Shown here piece after piece: positions 17,032 through 26,240 of a DNA stretch of 64,000 nt. Location of the stretch: NCBI RefSeq assembly GCF_005145025.1, contig NZ_CP039695.1, positions 1,483,501 through 1,547,500 of the forward strand, written 5' to 3'. Within the stretch, counting starts at the first letter, position 1. Each line of letters starts with the position of its first letter. The notes beneath the pieces were generated by a model. It did not search any database, was not told the DNA's origin, and worked only from the letters and a program-made list of their open reading frames with translations. The position numbers and the translations under genes were made by a program. The stretch is from Novosphingobium sp. EMRT-2 (lineage in GTDB: Bacteria > Pseudomonadota > Alphaproteobacteria > Sphingomonadales > Sphingomonadaceae).

Positions 17032-17664
17032 CTACGGCAGCGGGATGGTGTCGTCGGTCGTGACAAGGCCCTGCCCCTCGGCCGCAATGGCCACCGCTAC
17101 CGAAGGCCGCCGCCCGACAACGCGCAGCAGCGCGGCGATGCGGGGAAAGGGCGCCAGGGAAATTTTGAAATACCGCGTCCAGCTGGCGATCACGAAGAAA
17201 TAGGCATCCGCGGCGGTAAAGGTCGCCCCGGTGAGAAAGGGGCCAACAAGATCGCGCTCGGCCTGCGCAAGGCGGCCCTCGATCCGCTCCAGCGCAACGG
17301 CGCGCGCGCGTTCGTCAAGCGGCCAGCGCAGCGGCACGAAGCTCTTGTGCAATTCGGCGGCGGTGAAGCTCTGCCATTCGAGCACCCGGTAGCGCTCCAT
17401 CGTGCCGACGGCGGAAAGCAGATCGTCGCGACCGAACCGTTCGCACAGGTATTGGGCGATCACGACGTTCTCGGTCAGCCATGTGCCGTCCTCAAGCAGC
17501 AGCAGCGGCACCATCCCGCGGGGGGCGACGGTGCGATAGTCCGAACCGTCCGGTCGGCGCTTCTGCGATACGTCGACCACTTCAAGCGCGAATGGCGCAC
17601 CGATTTCCCGCAGCAGGATATGGACGGAGAGCGAACTTGCGCCGGGATGGGTAAACAGCTTCAT
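17032..17664 (-). CDS. Beta-class-like glutathione S-transferase
   Basis: 210 residues, full GST length. The N-terminal thioredoxin-like domain (1-80) starts MKLFTHPGASSLSVHILLRE and has the cis-Pro region RGMVPLLLLEDG and the glutathione-binding TENVVIAQYL. The alpha-helical C-terminal domain has FTAADAYFFVIASWT. It closely follows E. coli GstA in layout (WQSFTAAELHKSFVPL), but the usual beta-class Cys10 (GACSL) is Ser10 here (GASSL). It conjugates or reduces electrophiles with glutathione; the substrate is unknown. It stands just downstream of the molybdenum-hydroxylase operon. Confidence 0.88.
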   Translation of the reverse strand: MKLFTHPGASSLSVHILLREIGAPFALEVVDVSQKRRPDGSDYRTVAPRGMVPLLLLEDGTWLTENVVIAQYLCERFGRDDLLSAVGTMERYRVLEWQSFTAAELHKSFVPLRWPLDERARAVALERIEGRLAQAERDLVGPFLTGATFTAADAYFFVIASWTRYFKISLAPFPRIAALLRVVGRRPSVAVAIAAEGQGLVTTDDTIPLP

Positions 17665-17736
17665 CGCAGGTTTGGTTTTCGTTTCAGGAACGCCGCTCCG
17701 GCATTCGGCACATGTATCAAGGCAGGGCGATCCCTC

Positions 17737-19068
17737 TCACTGCTCTCGCAGTTCCCGCACGTTCGCGGCGGTCAGATTCGAAGCCTGCGTGCCAAACCGG
17801 GCGGTAACGTAGTTGGCAACCGCCGCGATCTCCGCGTCCGAATAGGCGGCATGGAAGGCCGGCATGTAGGGACCGGGCGAATGCGCCGAACCGCCTCCAT
17901 TCAGCACCATCAGCGCGACATTGTTGCCGGTACGATCGTTGACGGCGCGGATACCGGTCAGCTGCTGGAAAGGACTGACGGCTCCCTTGCCGCTCCACGC
18001 GTGGCAACTGACGCAAGCCTGCTCGAACACGCGCTTGCCGTGAGGATTGCCCGTCGGGCCTTGCGAAGCGACAGGGTTGGCCGGCCCGGCCATCGCGGGC
18101 AGGCCAGAGCTGCGAATGGACGGAATGGTCCGCAGATAAGCCGCGATCGCGGCAACATCCGAAGGTGTCAGCCGCCCGGTGCTCAATGCAACCACCTCGG
18201 CCATCGGACCGGAGGCGACACCGCGTTGCGGCGCATGCCCGCGCGCAAGATAGCTGACGAGGTCGTCCGACGACCATGCTCCGATGCCGCTGACCTGGTC
18301 GCTGGTGATATTGTAGGCGTTCCAGCCTTCGGCGGCACCGCCGGCGAACTTCTGCCGGGTGTTCATGGCCTGCATCAGCGTGCGCGGCGTGTGGCATTCG
18401 CCGCAATGACCGGCCGCTTCGACCAGATAGGCGCCGCGGTTCCACTGGGCATCGCGCTCGGCGACCGGACGGAACACCGGTTCGCGGTTGAACAGCGCTC
18501 CCCAGATCGCCATCAGCCAGCGCTGGTTGAAGGGGAAGCTAAAAGTGTTGGGCAAGTTTGCCCGCCGCACCGGGGCCAGACTGGCAAGATAGCGACGGAT
18601 CGCCAGGACATCGTCATCGGTTAGCATGGCGTAGGATGCGTAAGGGAACGCCGGGTAGAGCCGCTGGCCATCGCGGCCGATGCCCTTGTGCACGGCGCGC
18701 ACGAATTCGGCATCGCTCCAAGCCCCGATACCGGTCTCCCGGTCGGGCGTGATGTTGGGGGTGTAGATCGTGCCGAACGGCAGCTTGAACGCACGCCCGC
18801 CGGCAAATGGCTTGCCACCCTTGGCGGTGTGGCAGGCCTGACAATCGGCTGCCTCGGTCAGATAGCGGCCCTTCGTGAGCGGATCAGCCGATGCCAGTTC
18901 GGGTGGGACCCCGGTGGGCGATCGTCCACGGTAGGTGGCCAGATCGACCTGCTGGCCGCCCGCGAACGCCAGCGGGCCGGGCAAGGCCACTTGCCACCAG
19001 GCAAGTCCTCCCGCGATGGCTACCGCCGCAATGGCGCCAAGGACGATCGTTTTGCGGGGCCGTTTCAT
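17737..19068 (-). CDS. Membrane-anchored triheme cytochrome c subunit of a molybdenum hydroxylase
   Basis: 443 residues. An N-terminal hydrophobic anchor (IVLGAIAAVAIAGGLAWW) is followed by three c-type heme sites: CQACH, CGECH and CVSCH, each in an AdhB-like cytochrome domain. Family members accept electrons from alcohol/aldehyde dehydrogenases or IorAB/NicB-type hydroxylases in the periplasm and pass them to the quinone pool or terminal oxidase. Its ATG overlaps the stop of the large subunit gene (ATGA), so it is the third gene of the operon and the presumed electron acceptor. Confidence 0.92.
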   Translation of the reverse strand: MKRPRKTIVLGAIAAVAIAGGLAWWQVALPGPLAFAGGQQVDLATYRGRSPTGVPPELASADPLTKGRYLTEAADCQACHTAKGGKPFAGGRAFKLPFGTIYTPNITPDRETGIGAWSDAEFVRAVHKGIGRDGQRLYPAFPYASYAMLTDDDVLAIRRYLASLAPVRRANLPNTFSFPFNQRWLMAIWGALFNREPVFRPVAERDAQWNRGAYLVEAAGHCGECHTPRTLMQAMNTRQKFAGGAAEGWNAYNITSDQVSGIGAWSSDDLVSYLARGHAPQRGVASGPMAEVVALSTGRLTPSDVAAIAAYLRTIPSIRSSGLPAMAGPANPVASQGPTGNPHGKRVFEQACVSCHAWSGKGAVSPFQQLTGIRAVNDRTGNNVALMVLNGGGSAHSPGPYMPAFHAAYSDAEIAAVANYVTARFGTQASNLTAANVRELREQ

Positions 19069-21227
19069 CGCCAGGCACTCTTGCTCAGCAGGGAGGAATC
19101 GACGGGCATGCGGCTGAGCTGGATGCCCGTTGCGGCGTAGATGGCGTTGTTGAGCGCGCCCTGGACCGTGACCGTGCCAGGTTCGCCGATCCCGCCGGGC
19201 GCCTCGGCGCTGGGCACGATATGGACCTCGATCTGCGGCATCTCATCGATGCGGACGACGCGGTAATCGTGGAAATTGCTTTCCTGCGTCCGCCCGTTCG
19301 CCAGGGTGATCTGGCCATAGAGCGCGGCGGAAAGGCCAAATACCATGCCGCCCTGTATCTGGGACACGATGCCGTCCGGATTGACGGGCGATCCGCAGTC
19401 CACCGCCGTGGTCAGCCGCTTGACCGCCACCGTGCCGTCCTCGGCCACGACAACTTCGGCCACGGTGCAAAGATACGTACCGAACACGTATTGCAGATTG
19501 ATGCCACGCCCCGCGCCGGCCGGCAGCGGCGTGCCCCAACCCGCTTTCTGCGCGGCAAGATCGAGCACCGCGCGGGCGCGTTGATGTTTGCCGATCAGGC
19601 TGCGGCGAAAGGCTAGCGGGTCCTGCCCCGCTTCGCGCGCCACGCGGTCAACGAAGCTTTCGGTGGCGAACACGTTCATATTCGGTCCGACACCGCGCCA
19701 GAACGCGGTGTACACGCCGCGTGGTTCGTGGCGGACCCAGTCCACGAGCAGGGCGGGCATGTCGTAGGGCGTTTCCGCCGCGCCATCGACGGCATCGCTA
19801 TCAATTTTGCCGTCGTAGGCGGGCGGCAGCCAGCGCGCGACCACGCTGGGGCCGACAACGCGATGCGACCAGGCCTCGACCTTGCCGTTCGCGATCCTGG
19901 CCTTGAGCCAGGCGCCATAGACCGAGCGATAGGGCGCCCGCGCTACATCCTCTTCCCGGCTCCAGACGACCTTGACCGGGCCATCGACATGTTTGGCGAT
20001 ACGCACGGCCTTGCGGACCCCGTCCACCTCCAGGCGGCGACCGAAGCCGCCACCGATAAGATGGTTATGGACCGTTACCTGTTCCGGACTCAGACCTGCC
20101 TCTTGCGCGGCAGCCCGCTGCGTCATCGTCATCACCTGCGTGCCAACCCAGACCTCGCATTTTCCGGACGTGAGGTGGACGGTGCAGTTCATCGGCTCCA
20201 TCGGGGCATGGGCCAGGAGGGGCAAGGCGTAGTGCGCCTCGATCACGCCATCGCCCGACAATTTCGCCGCTGCGCCGGTATCCAGCGCGACGTGCGCCTC
20301 GGCTTGCGATGCCTTGTCCAGGTCGGCCCACAAGTCGGCGCTACCCAAAGTGGCGTTGGGGCCATCGTTCCAGGTGATGTCCAGCGCCGCCAGCGCGCGC
20401 ATCGCCGCCCAGCTGGTTTCGGCCACCACCGCGACCATGTCATCAAGCACGATCACCTGCTGCACGCCGGGCAGGGCCTTGGCCGGGCGATCATCGACCC
20501 GCACGACCTTCCCGCCTACCACCGGAGCGCAGGCCAGCGAGGCGAACCGCACGCCTTCGGGCATCGCGTCGATACCATAGCGGAGCGAGCCATCTACCTT
20601 GTGCGCGGTATCGAGCCGTCGCTGCGAACGACCGATAAGGCGGAAGGTTTCTGGCGACTTGAGTGGCGGATCAGCCGGAACCGGCTCACGCGCGGCCTGT
20701 GCGGCCAGCGCGCCATAGGCAAGGCGTCGACCACTGGGCTGGTGGACGACTTCACCCGGCTCGGTGCGGCATTCCGCCGCCGGCACACGCCATTGCCGCG
20801 CGGCAGCTGCGATCAGCATGGCACGGGCGCTGGCGCCGGCCTTGCGCATGACCGGCCAATAGCCGCGTACCGATGTCGAACCGCCGGTGGCCTGCACCTT
20901 GAAGATCGGATTGCCGTAGAGCGCGTCGTCGGCCGGCGCCTCTTCCAGCTTGACCGCCTCAAGCGCGACATCCAGTTCCTCGGCGATCAGCATCGCCAAA
21001 GCGGTGTAGATTCCCTGCCCCATCTCGGTCTGCGGCATCACCAGGGTTACGTTCCCGTCCCCAGCCAGGCGGATGAAGGCGTCGGGGGCGAAGGCTGCGG
21101 AGGCGGGGGCCGCGCCGGTTGCCGCAACCACCGAAACGCCCCGGACGGTAAGGCCAAGCACCAGCGCACCGGCGCCAAGCGACGCGCCGCGCAGCACCTG
21201 TCGGCGCGAGAGAGCCGGATCAGCCAT
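19065..21227 (-). CDS. Periplasmic molybdopterin-binding hydroxylase large subunit (IorB/aldehyde dehydrogenase type)
   Basis: 720 residues from ATG 21227, which begins a twin-arginine signal ([21 protein letters not shown]). This start overlaps the small-subunit stop. Family motifs include [40 protein letters not shown] and the C-terminal [24 protein letters not shown], which contains the conserved catalytic-type Glu (GEPG). It belongs to the isoquinoline 1-oxidoreductase, nicotinate dehydrogenase and membrane aldehyde dehydrogenase group, which hydroxylates N-heterocycles or oxidises aldehydes using water. The substrate cannot be read from the sequence; an aromatic aldehyde would fit the neighbourhood. 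Confidence 0.92.
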   Translation of the reverse strand: MADPALSRRQVLRGASLGAGALVLGLTVRGVSVVAATGAAPASAAFAPDAFIRLAGDGNVTLVMPQTEMGQGIYTALAMLIAEELDVALEAVKLEEAPADDALYGNPIFKVQATGGSTSVRGYWPVMRKAGASARAMLIAAAARQWRVPAAECRTEPGEVVHQPSGRRLAYGALAAQAAREPVPADPPLKSPETFRLIGRSQRRLDTAHKVDGSLRYGIDAMPEGVRFASLACAPVVGGKVVRVDDRPAKALPGVQQVIVLDDMVAVVAETSWAAMRALAALDITWNDGPNATLGSADLWADLDKASQAEAHVALDTGAAAKLSGDGVIEAHYALPLLAHAPMEPMNCTVHLTSGKCEVWVGTQVMTMTQRAAAQEAGLSPEQVTVHNHLIGGGFGRRLEVDGVRKAVRIAKHVDGPVKVVWSREEDVARAPYRSVYGAWLKARIANGKVEAWSHRVVGPSVVARWLPPAYDGKIDSDAVDGAAETPYDMPALLVDWVRHEPRGVYTAFWRGVGPNMNVFATESFVDRVAREAGQDPLAFRRSLIGKHQRARAVLDLAAQKAGWGTPLPAGAGRGINLQYVFGTYLCTVAEVVVAEDGTVAVKRLTTAVDCGSPVNPDGIVSQIQGGMVFGLSAALYGQITLANGRTQESNFHDYRVVRIDEMPQIEVHIVPSAEAPGGIGEPGTVTVQGALNNAIYAATGIQLSRMPVDSSLLSKSAWR

Positions 21228-21675
21228 GACGCGCCGCCTCCTTGATGCCCTCGCGGATACGCACATAGGTTCCGCATCGGCAGATGTTACCAGCCATGGC
21301 GGCGTCGATCGCGGCATCATCGGGCGTCGGATTGCTGGCCAGCAGGGCCGCGGCCGACATGATCTGCCCAGACTGGCAGTAACCGCACTGGATCACGTCC
21401 AGATCGAGCCACGCCTTCTGGATGCGTGCCCCCGCCGGGGTCGCTCCGATCGCCTCGATGGTCGTGACCGGCCTGTTGCCAATCTCGCCCACCGGCAATT
21501 GGCAGGACCGGACGGGTGCGCCATCCACATGAACCGTGCAGGCGCCGCATTGCGCGATGCCACAACCGAACTTGGTGCCAGTCAGACCCAGATCGTCGCG
21601 CAGCACCCATAGCAGCGGTGTTTCGGCATCTACTTTGACCTCACGCTGTTGGCCGTTCACGTTGATGGTCGTCAC
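21220..21675 (-). CDS. 2Fe-2S small subunit of molybdenum hydroxylase (IorA type)
   Basis: 151 residues, standard size. The N-terminal plant-type ferredoxin fold has the motif [15 protein letters not shown]. The C-terminal all-helical domain has CGYCQSGQI and CRCGTY, binding the second 2Fe-2S cluster. It relays electrons from the molybdenum centre to the cytochrome subunit. First gene of the three-gene operon (small, large, cytochrome), all joined by overlaps. No signal peptide of its own, so it is probably exported piggyback with the Tat-dependent large subunit. Confidence 0.94.
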   Translation of the reverse strand: MTTINVNGQQREVKVDAETPLLWVLRDDLGLTGTKFGCGIAQCGACTVHVDGAPVRSCQLPVGEIGNRPVTTIEAIGATPAGARIQKAWLDLDVIQCGYCQSGQIMSAAALLASNPTPDDAAIDAAMAGNICRCGTYVRIREGIKEAARHG

Positions 21676-21949
21676 GCCTGATGCCTCCGATTTTTTGGCA
21701 GGTTATGGCAGATCGGATGCGACGGATAGCCCTACCTGCGTATGGTTTAACCGACGAAGAAGACCGGCGATAAATGGCCACCGCATTGAATGATGCCGGC
21801 GCACCTCTTCAGCGTCCCTGGAAGGGAGAGGCCCTTTTTGCCCAACAGCAAAGGGTGCGGAAGGATTGGGGACGCTTGGCGACCGTTCCATTCCATCCTG
21901 GAAAGTACCTTCAGCTCCGCTCTGGCATGACCCCGCCCGACCAGGGAGT

Positions 21950-24310
21950 TCAGTCCACGGCGGCGATGCTGGGCACGGTAAAGCTGAATACCGCGCCGCC
22001 GCCGGGCTCGTTCCGCGCATGCAGGTTCCCCCCCATGCCCTGCACCGCATTGCGACAGACCTGCAGCCCCATCCCCATGCCGGTAGCTTTGGTGGTAAAG
22101 AACGGTTCGAACAGCTTGTCGCGGACATCGTCCGCAATACCTGGGCCAGCATCCCGCACCGAAACCGCGATGCCTTCGGACACGTTCGAGATTTCGACGG
22201 TGATCTTGCGCGGATCGGACCCTGCCTGCATCGCCTCTGCCGCGTTGGTGATGAGGTTGACCAGAACTTGCTGGAACTCGACCGGATCGGCGAGCACCAG
22301 CGCAAGATCGGGATCACAGTGCAGCACCAATTGCGCCTCCGCCCGCCGGACCTCGCTTTCGAGCAGACCGCAGGTGGCCTGCGCCAGCGCGCTGATATCG
22401 ACACGCCGCAATTCGCGGCGCCGCGGCGCAAGACTCTCGCGCGTGTGCTCGACGATCGCCTGGACACGGTGAACCGTCCGGGTCAGCCGCTCGATGCCAC
22501 GGATCGCCGCCTCAAGGTTGGGTGTTTCCCCGGTCAGCCAGCGCATGGTGGTCTGCACATCCATCGCCATCGACGCGATGGGCTGGTTCAGTTCATGCGC
22601 GATGGTGGCGGAATAGGCACCCACCGTTGCAATGCGGTTGGCCCGCGCCAGTTCGTCCTGCGCGGCGCGGCGCATCTCCTCGATCCGCTGCTGTTCGGAA
22701 AGGTCGACGAGGTTTGACAGGTGCAGGTCGTCCGACAGCCGGTTCACGTTGAAATGAACAGGTATCCGGCGCAAATCCTTGCCGATCAGCACGGTCTGCC
22801 CGGAAATATGCTCTTGATCGTAATAGACCATCTCGAGCTGGCTTATCAGGACGTCACGGCCGTCCTCGGCGTTGTGCGCGGGCGGGTTGGCCGCCAGTTC
22901 GGCGAGGTCTGCATAGCCCATCATCTGGGCGAGCGCCCGATTGACCCGCGTGGTCCTGATATTCGACAGGCATTCCTCGAGAACATGCGGATTTCCCTCG
23001 AAATACGCCCGCAAGTTCTGGACGCCTTGCGCCTTGATGCGATCAAGGATGGGCTTGGTTACGCTGAAGTCCATCTCGGCGAAGCTGATGCCGCCCACGT
23101 CGAACAGGCTCGAATAGCGCGCTTCCGTGCGCAGCAGTTCGGCCGTCCGCTCGGCGACCCTGCGTTCGAGGTTGGCCATCAGGTCGTTGACGCGCTGCTG
23201 GGCCAACACCTCGTTGTGGATGTCCGTCGCGCCGCCATAGAAGCGCAGGATCTCGCCGGTCTCGGCGGACCGCACCGCCCGACGTGCCATCGACATCCAA
23301 TGGTAGCTGCCGTCCTTGTGCCGCAGACGGACCTGGCAGGCGATATCTTCGCCCGTTTCCAACGATCGCGTCAGCACCTGGCGCAATGGCCCGATATCCT
23401 CGGGATGGATGCATTCGCGCCAGGTTTGCCCGGCGATGCCTTCCTCTCGTTCAACGCCGGTAATCTCGGTGAAGCGCCGATTGAGAAAATCCCATTTCCC
23501 GTCAGCCGTCGAGCGCCAGAGCAACTGGGGAACCGAATCCGCAAAAACTGTCAATTCGCGTTGGCTTTCTTCCAGTTCGTTGCGGAGCTTTTGCAGTTCC
23601 TCCTTCGCGGTGACCTCTTGATGAACATCGGAAAGCCCGCCGAAGCGTTCAATCTCGCCGGTGAACGGTGAGCGGACTGGCTTGTCGTAAATTTGCATCC
23701 AGCGATACGAACCGTCGGCCTGGCGCACGCGGATCTCGAGGTCGGTCAGGGTCTGCGTGGCGACCGCATGGGGAACCGCGGCATGAAGCGCGGCAAGGTC
23801 ATCCGGGTGGACGACATCGTTGTAGCGCTCGTTCGCCAGCACACTTGAGCGATCCAGTCCGGTTACATGGGTCCAGTGTTCGTTGAGGTATTCGATCTCG
23901 CCCCGGGGGTTGGACCGCCACAATACGAACGGGACCGAGTTGAGGAAATGTTCGATCTCGGCCCGGCGGCGGTCTGCCTCCGCGCTCGCCGCGCGCAGGC
24001 GCCGCTGGCTTATCAACAGGAATGCGACAAAACCGATCGCGATGCAGGGTAACAGAGCCTGTAGTGCGGCAGCAAGCGGCTCACGGTCCGCCTGCGCCAT
24101 AAGCCGGGCGACGATAGCCAGCGCCATGCAGACAGGCGCCCCAACGAGAACGGCGATTTCCCCGCCGCCTGCAAGGGCCGCGGCGACTACGACAAGATGG
24201 AGAATGGAAACAGGCAGATTATCGCCAGAGGCCCGGTCGAGGAAAAACACCGCCCATGCCATGAGGAAGGCGCCGGACAGCCAAAGATAGCTGTATTTGC
24301 GGTCGGTCAT
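21950..24310 (-). CDS. Membrane PAS-domain histidine kinase (FixL/TodS-like output)
   Basis: 786 residues from ATG 24310 (15 bases after an alternative ATG). An N-terminal region with about four hydrophobic helices is followed by two PAS-PAC units (SVPFVLWRSNPRGEIEYLNEHWTHVTG and SVPQLLWRSTADGKWDFLNRRFTEITG), a third PAS-like segment, and the kinase core with IAHELNQPIASMAMD (phospho-His), NLITNAAEAM, DAGPGIA and MGMGLQVC. It lacks a receiver. The closest two-component partner is the FixJ-type regulator at 28,512-29,168, so the pair would bracket the hydrolase and TonB receptor genes and probably control them. Confidence 0.9.
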   Translation of the reverse strand: MTDRKYSYLWLSGAFLMAWAVFFLDRASGDNLPVSILHLVVVAAALAGGGEIAVLVGAPVCMALAIVARLMAQADREPLAAALQALLPCIAIGFVAFLLISQRRLRAASAEADRRRAEIEHFLNSVPFVLWRSNPRGEIEYLNEHWTHVTGLDRSSVLANERYNDVVHPDDLAALHAAVPHAVATQTLTDLEIRVRQADGSYRWMQIYDKPVRSPFTGEIERFGGLSDVHQEVTAKEELQKLRNELEESQRELTVFADSVPQLLWRSTADGKWDFLNRRFTEITGVEREEGIAGQTWRECIHPEDIGPLRQVLTRSLETGEDIACQVRLRHKDGSYHWMSMARRAVRSAETGEILRFYGGATDIHNEVLAQQRVNDLMANLERRVAERTAELLRTEARYSSLFDVGGISFAEMDFSVTKPILDRIKAQGVQNLRAYFEGNPHVLEECLSNIRTTRVNRALAQMMGYADLAELAANPPAHNAEDGRDVLISQLEMVYYDQEHISGQTVLIGKDLRRIPVHFNVNRLSDDLHLSNLVDLSEQQRIEEMRRAAQDELARANRIATVGAYSATIAHELNQPIASMAMDVQTTMRWLTGETPNLEAAIRGIERLTRTVHRVQAIVEHTRESLAPRRRELRRVDISALAQATCGLLESEVRRAEAQLVLHCDPDLALVLADPVEFQQVLVNLITNAAEAMQAGSDPRKITVEISNVSEGIAVSVRDAGPGIADDVRDKLFEPFFTTKATGMGMGLQVCRNAVQGMGGNLHARNEPGGGAVFSFTVPSIAAVD

Positions 24311-24576
24311 GCCACTCGGTCCCATCGCCCAACTCGCCCGTCATTCCATCGCTATTCGCGCCTGACAAGCCGCCGCCGCCATAAGCCTAACGTCAAACCC
24401 CTGTTGCCGCCAAGCACGTACAGAGCCGCCAGGAGGCGGCCCCGGCCAGTGCGTGAACACCATTAGCCGTCCGGCGCTCGACCGCGATTGCTGCGCGCTG
24501 GTATGTCCTCCCCCTACCTTGTTCTGCCTAGCCATCGCGAAGGGCCATGCTCAACCTCCCGCAAAAGGAGTAAGCC

Positions 24577-25413
24577 ATGTACCAGCACAACACGGCGCCG
24601 ACGCAGCACATCACAGTCGGCGATACGCGCTATGCTTATCGCCGGTTCGGCGAAGAAGGCGGAACACCGATCGTGCTCCTCCAGCATTTCACTGGCGGAA
24701 TGGATCACTGGGATCCGCTGCTGACCGATGGTCTTGCCCGCAAACGCCCGGTCATCCTGGTCAACAGCGCCGGGGTCGCCAGTTCCACGGGCACCGCCCC
24801 CCCGACGATCGAGGGGATGGCCGGATGCATCGCCGAATTCATCGATGCACTCCAACTCCGCACGTTCGATCTGCTCGGCTTCTCGATGGGGGGCATGGTC
24901 GCGCAGGCGTATGCCAAGCAACATGGCGACCGCGTGCGCAAGCTGGCTCTCCTGGGCACCAGCCCACGCGGCGGCGATCCCACGCCCTTCCAGACCGAAG
25001 TGGCGCAGCGCGCCAGTGGCAACGCCAACCTAGAGGACTTTGCCTGGCTGTTTTTTGGCCATTCCGAAGCGGGCCGCGCAGCCGCTGCGGCATTCTGGCA
25101 GCGCCGGCATGAACGGACAGAAGATATCGATCCGCCAAGCGGCATGGCCACGATCATGGCGCAAGTGGCCGCCGGACGGGACTGGCTCGTGCCACACGGC
25201 GAACGCTTTGCCGATCTTGCAGCGATCAACTGCCCGACGCTGGTCGTCAATGGCAGCCTCGACGTGATGCTGCCAACGATCAATTCATTCCATCTCCAGC
25301 AGCATCTGCCCGATGCGCAGCTAATTCTCTATCCCGACGCAGGCCATGCCGCGCAGTTCCAGTATCCCGAACTGTTTCTGGCCCATCTCCTCCTGTTTCT
25401 CGACGGACACTGA
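24577..25413 (+). CDS. Alpha/beta hydrolase
   Basis: 278 residues with the alpha/beta fold order: oxyanion region QHFTGGMDHWD, nucleophile elbow GFSMGG (Ser), acid residue in VNGSLDVMLP and catalytic His in PDAGHAAQF. The pattern resembles 3-oxoadipate enol-lactonase and haloperoxidase-like enzymes, but the substrate is not predictable. RBS AAAGGAG. First gene of a plus-strand set with the conserved protein and the TonB receptor, so it may act on the imported compound. Confidence 0.85.
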   Translation: MYQHNTAPTQHITVGDTRYAYRRFGEEGGTPIVLLQHFTGGMDHWDPLLTDGLARKRPVILVNSAGVASSTGTAPPTIEGMAGCIAEFIDALQLRTFDLLGFSMGGMVAQAYAKQHGDRVRKLALLGTSPRGGDPTPFQTEVAQRASGNANLEDFAWLFFGHSEAGRAAAAAFWQRRHERTEDIDPPSGMATIMAQVAAGRDWLVPHGERFADLAAINCPTLVVNGSLDVMLPTINSFHLQQHLPDAQLILYPDAGHAAQFQYPELFLAHLLLFLDGH

Positions 25414-25458
25414 GCAGCCTGCGGACGATTTTCGTCCCTGCAAATTGAAGGACATGCT

Positions 25459-26178
25459 ATGAATCCCCTCGCTACAGCAACCATTGCCGCCCATGGCGGG
25501 CTGGATCAATGGAAGCGCTTCAGCACGCTTTCCGCGCGGCTCGCCCAGGGCGGTGCGCTATGGCCGCTCAAGGGGGTCGGCGGCGTGCTGGACGATACCG
25601 TGGTGACCATAGACCTGACCCGCCAACAAGCCTCGCACGCGCCCTTTGGCGACGCGGCGCGCAAGTCCGCGTTCACGCCACATCGGGTTGCGCTTCTGTC
25701 CGGCGCGGATGCCGTGCTGGAAGAACTGCTCGACCCGCGCGCCTCGTTTGCCGGACACACCCTCGAAACCCCGTGGACCGAACTGCAACTGGCCTACTTT
25801 GCCGGCTGCGCGATGTGGACCTATCTGACGCTGCCCTTCCTGCTGGCCGAGCCGGGCGTCACCGCGCAGGAAATCGAACCCTGGGAGGAAAACGGCGAAC
25901 AATGGCGCCGCCTCGCCGTGACATTCCCCGCGAACATCGCCACCCACAGCACGCAGCAGACGCTCTATATCGGCAGTGACGGCCTGCTGCGGCGCCACGA
26001 TTACGACGTCGAGATCACCGGCAACACACCGGGCGCGCACTATCCGTCCGCCTATATCGACGTGCAGGGCATCCGTTTTCCCACCAGCCGCCGCATCTAT
26101 CCACGCCAGGCCGATGGCAAGCCGATGGCCGAGCCGCTCGTCGTGTCGATCGATCTTGGCGAAATCGTGCTGCGCTGA
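25459..26178 (+). CDS. Conserved hypothetical protein of the TonB-receptor operon
   Basis: 239 residues, no signal peptide. It begins MNPLATATIAAHGGLDQWKRFSTLSARLAQGGALW, has a middle Trp/Tyr-rich region (YFAGCAMWTYLTLPFLLAEPGV) and ends in predicted strands (TGNTPGAHYPSAYIDVQGIRFPTSRRIYP). The fold may be a LolA/LppX-like half barrel judging from the strand pattern, but I cannot confirm it. RBS GAAGGA. Lies 45 bases after the hydrolase and 62 before the receptor, so probably in one operon. Confidence 0.65.
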   Translation: MNPLATATIAAHGGLDQWKRFSTLSARLAQGGALWPLKGVGGVLDDTVVTIDLTRQQASHAPFGDAARKSAFTPHRVALLSGADAVLEELLDPRASFAGHTLETPWTELQLAYFAGCAMWTYLTLPFLLAEPGVTAQEIEPWEENGEQWRRLAVTFPANIATHSTQQTLYIGSDGLLRRHDYDVEITGNTPGAHYPSAYIDVQGIRFPTSRRIYPRQADGKPMAEPLVVSIDLGEIVLR

Positions 26179-26240
26179 TGCATCGCGGCCCATTGGAACG
26201 ACCATGGCGGTACGACCGATTGACCGATAGAAACCCCGGA

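Noticed and set aside
19728-21245. Plus-strand ORF of 505 codons
   Set aside because: It is the exact antisense of the MoCo large subunit, Arg/His-rich with no domain.
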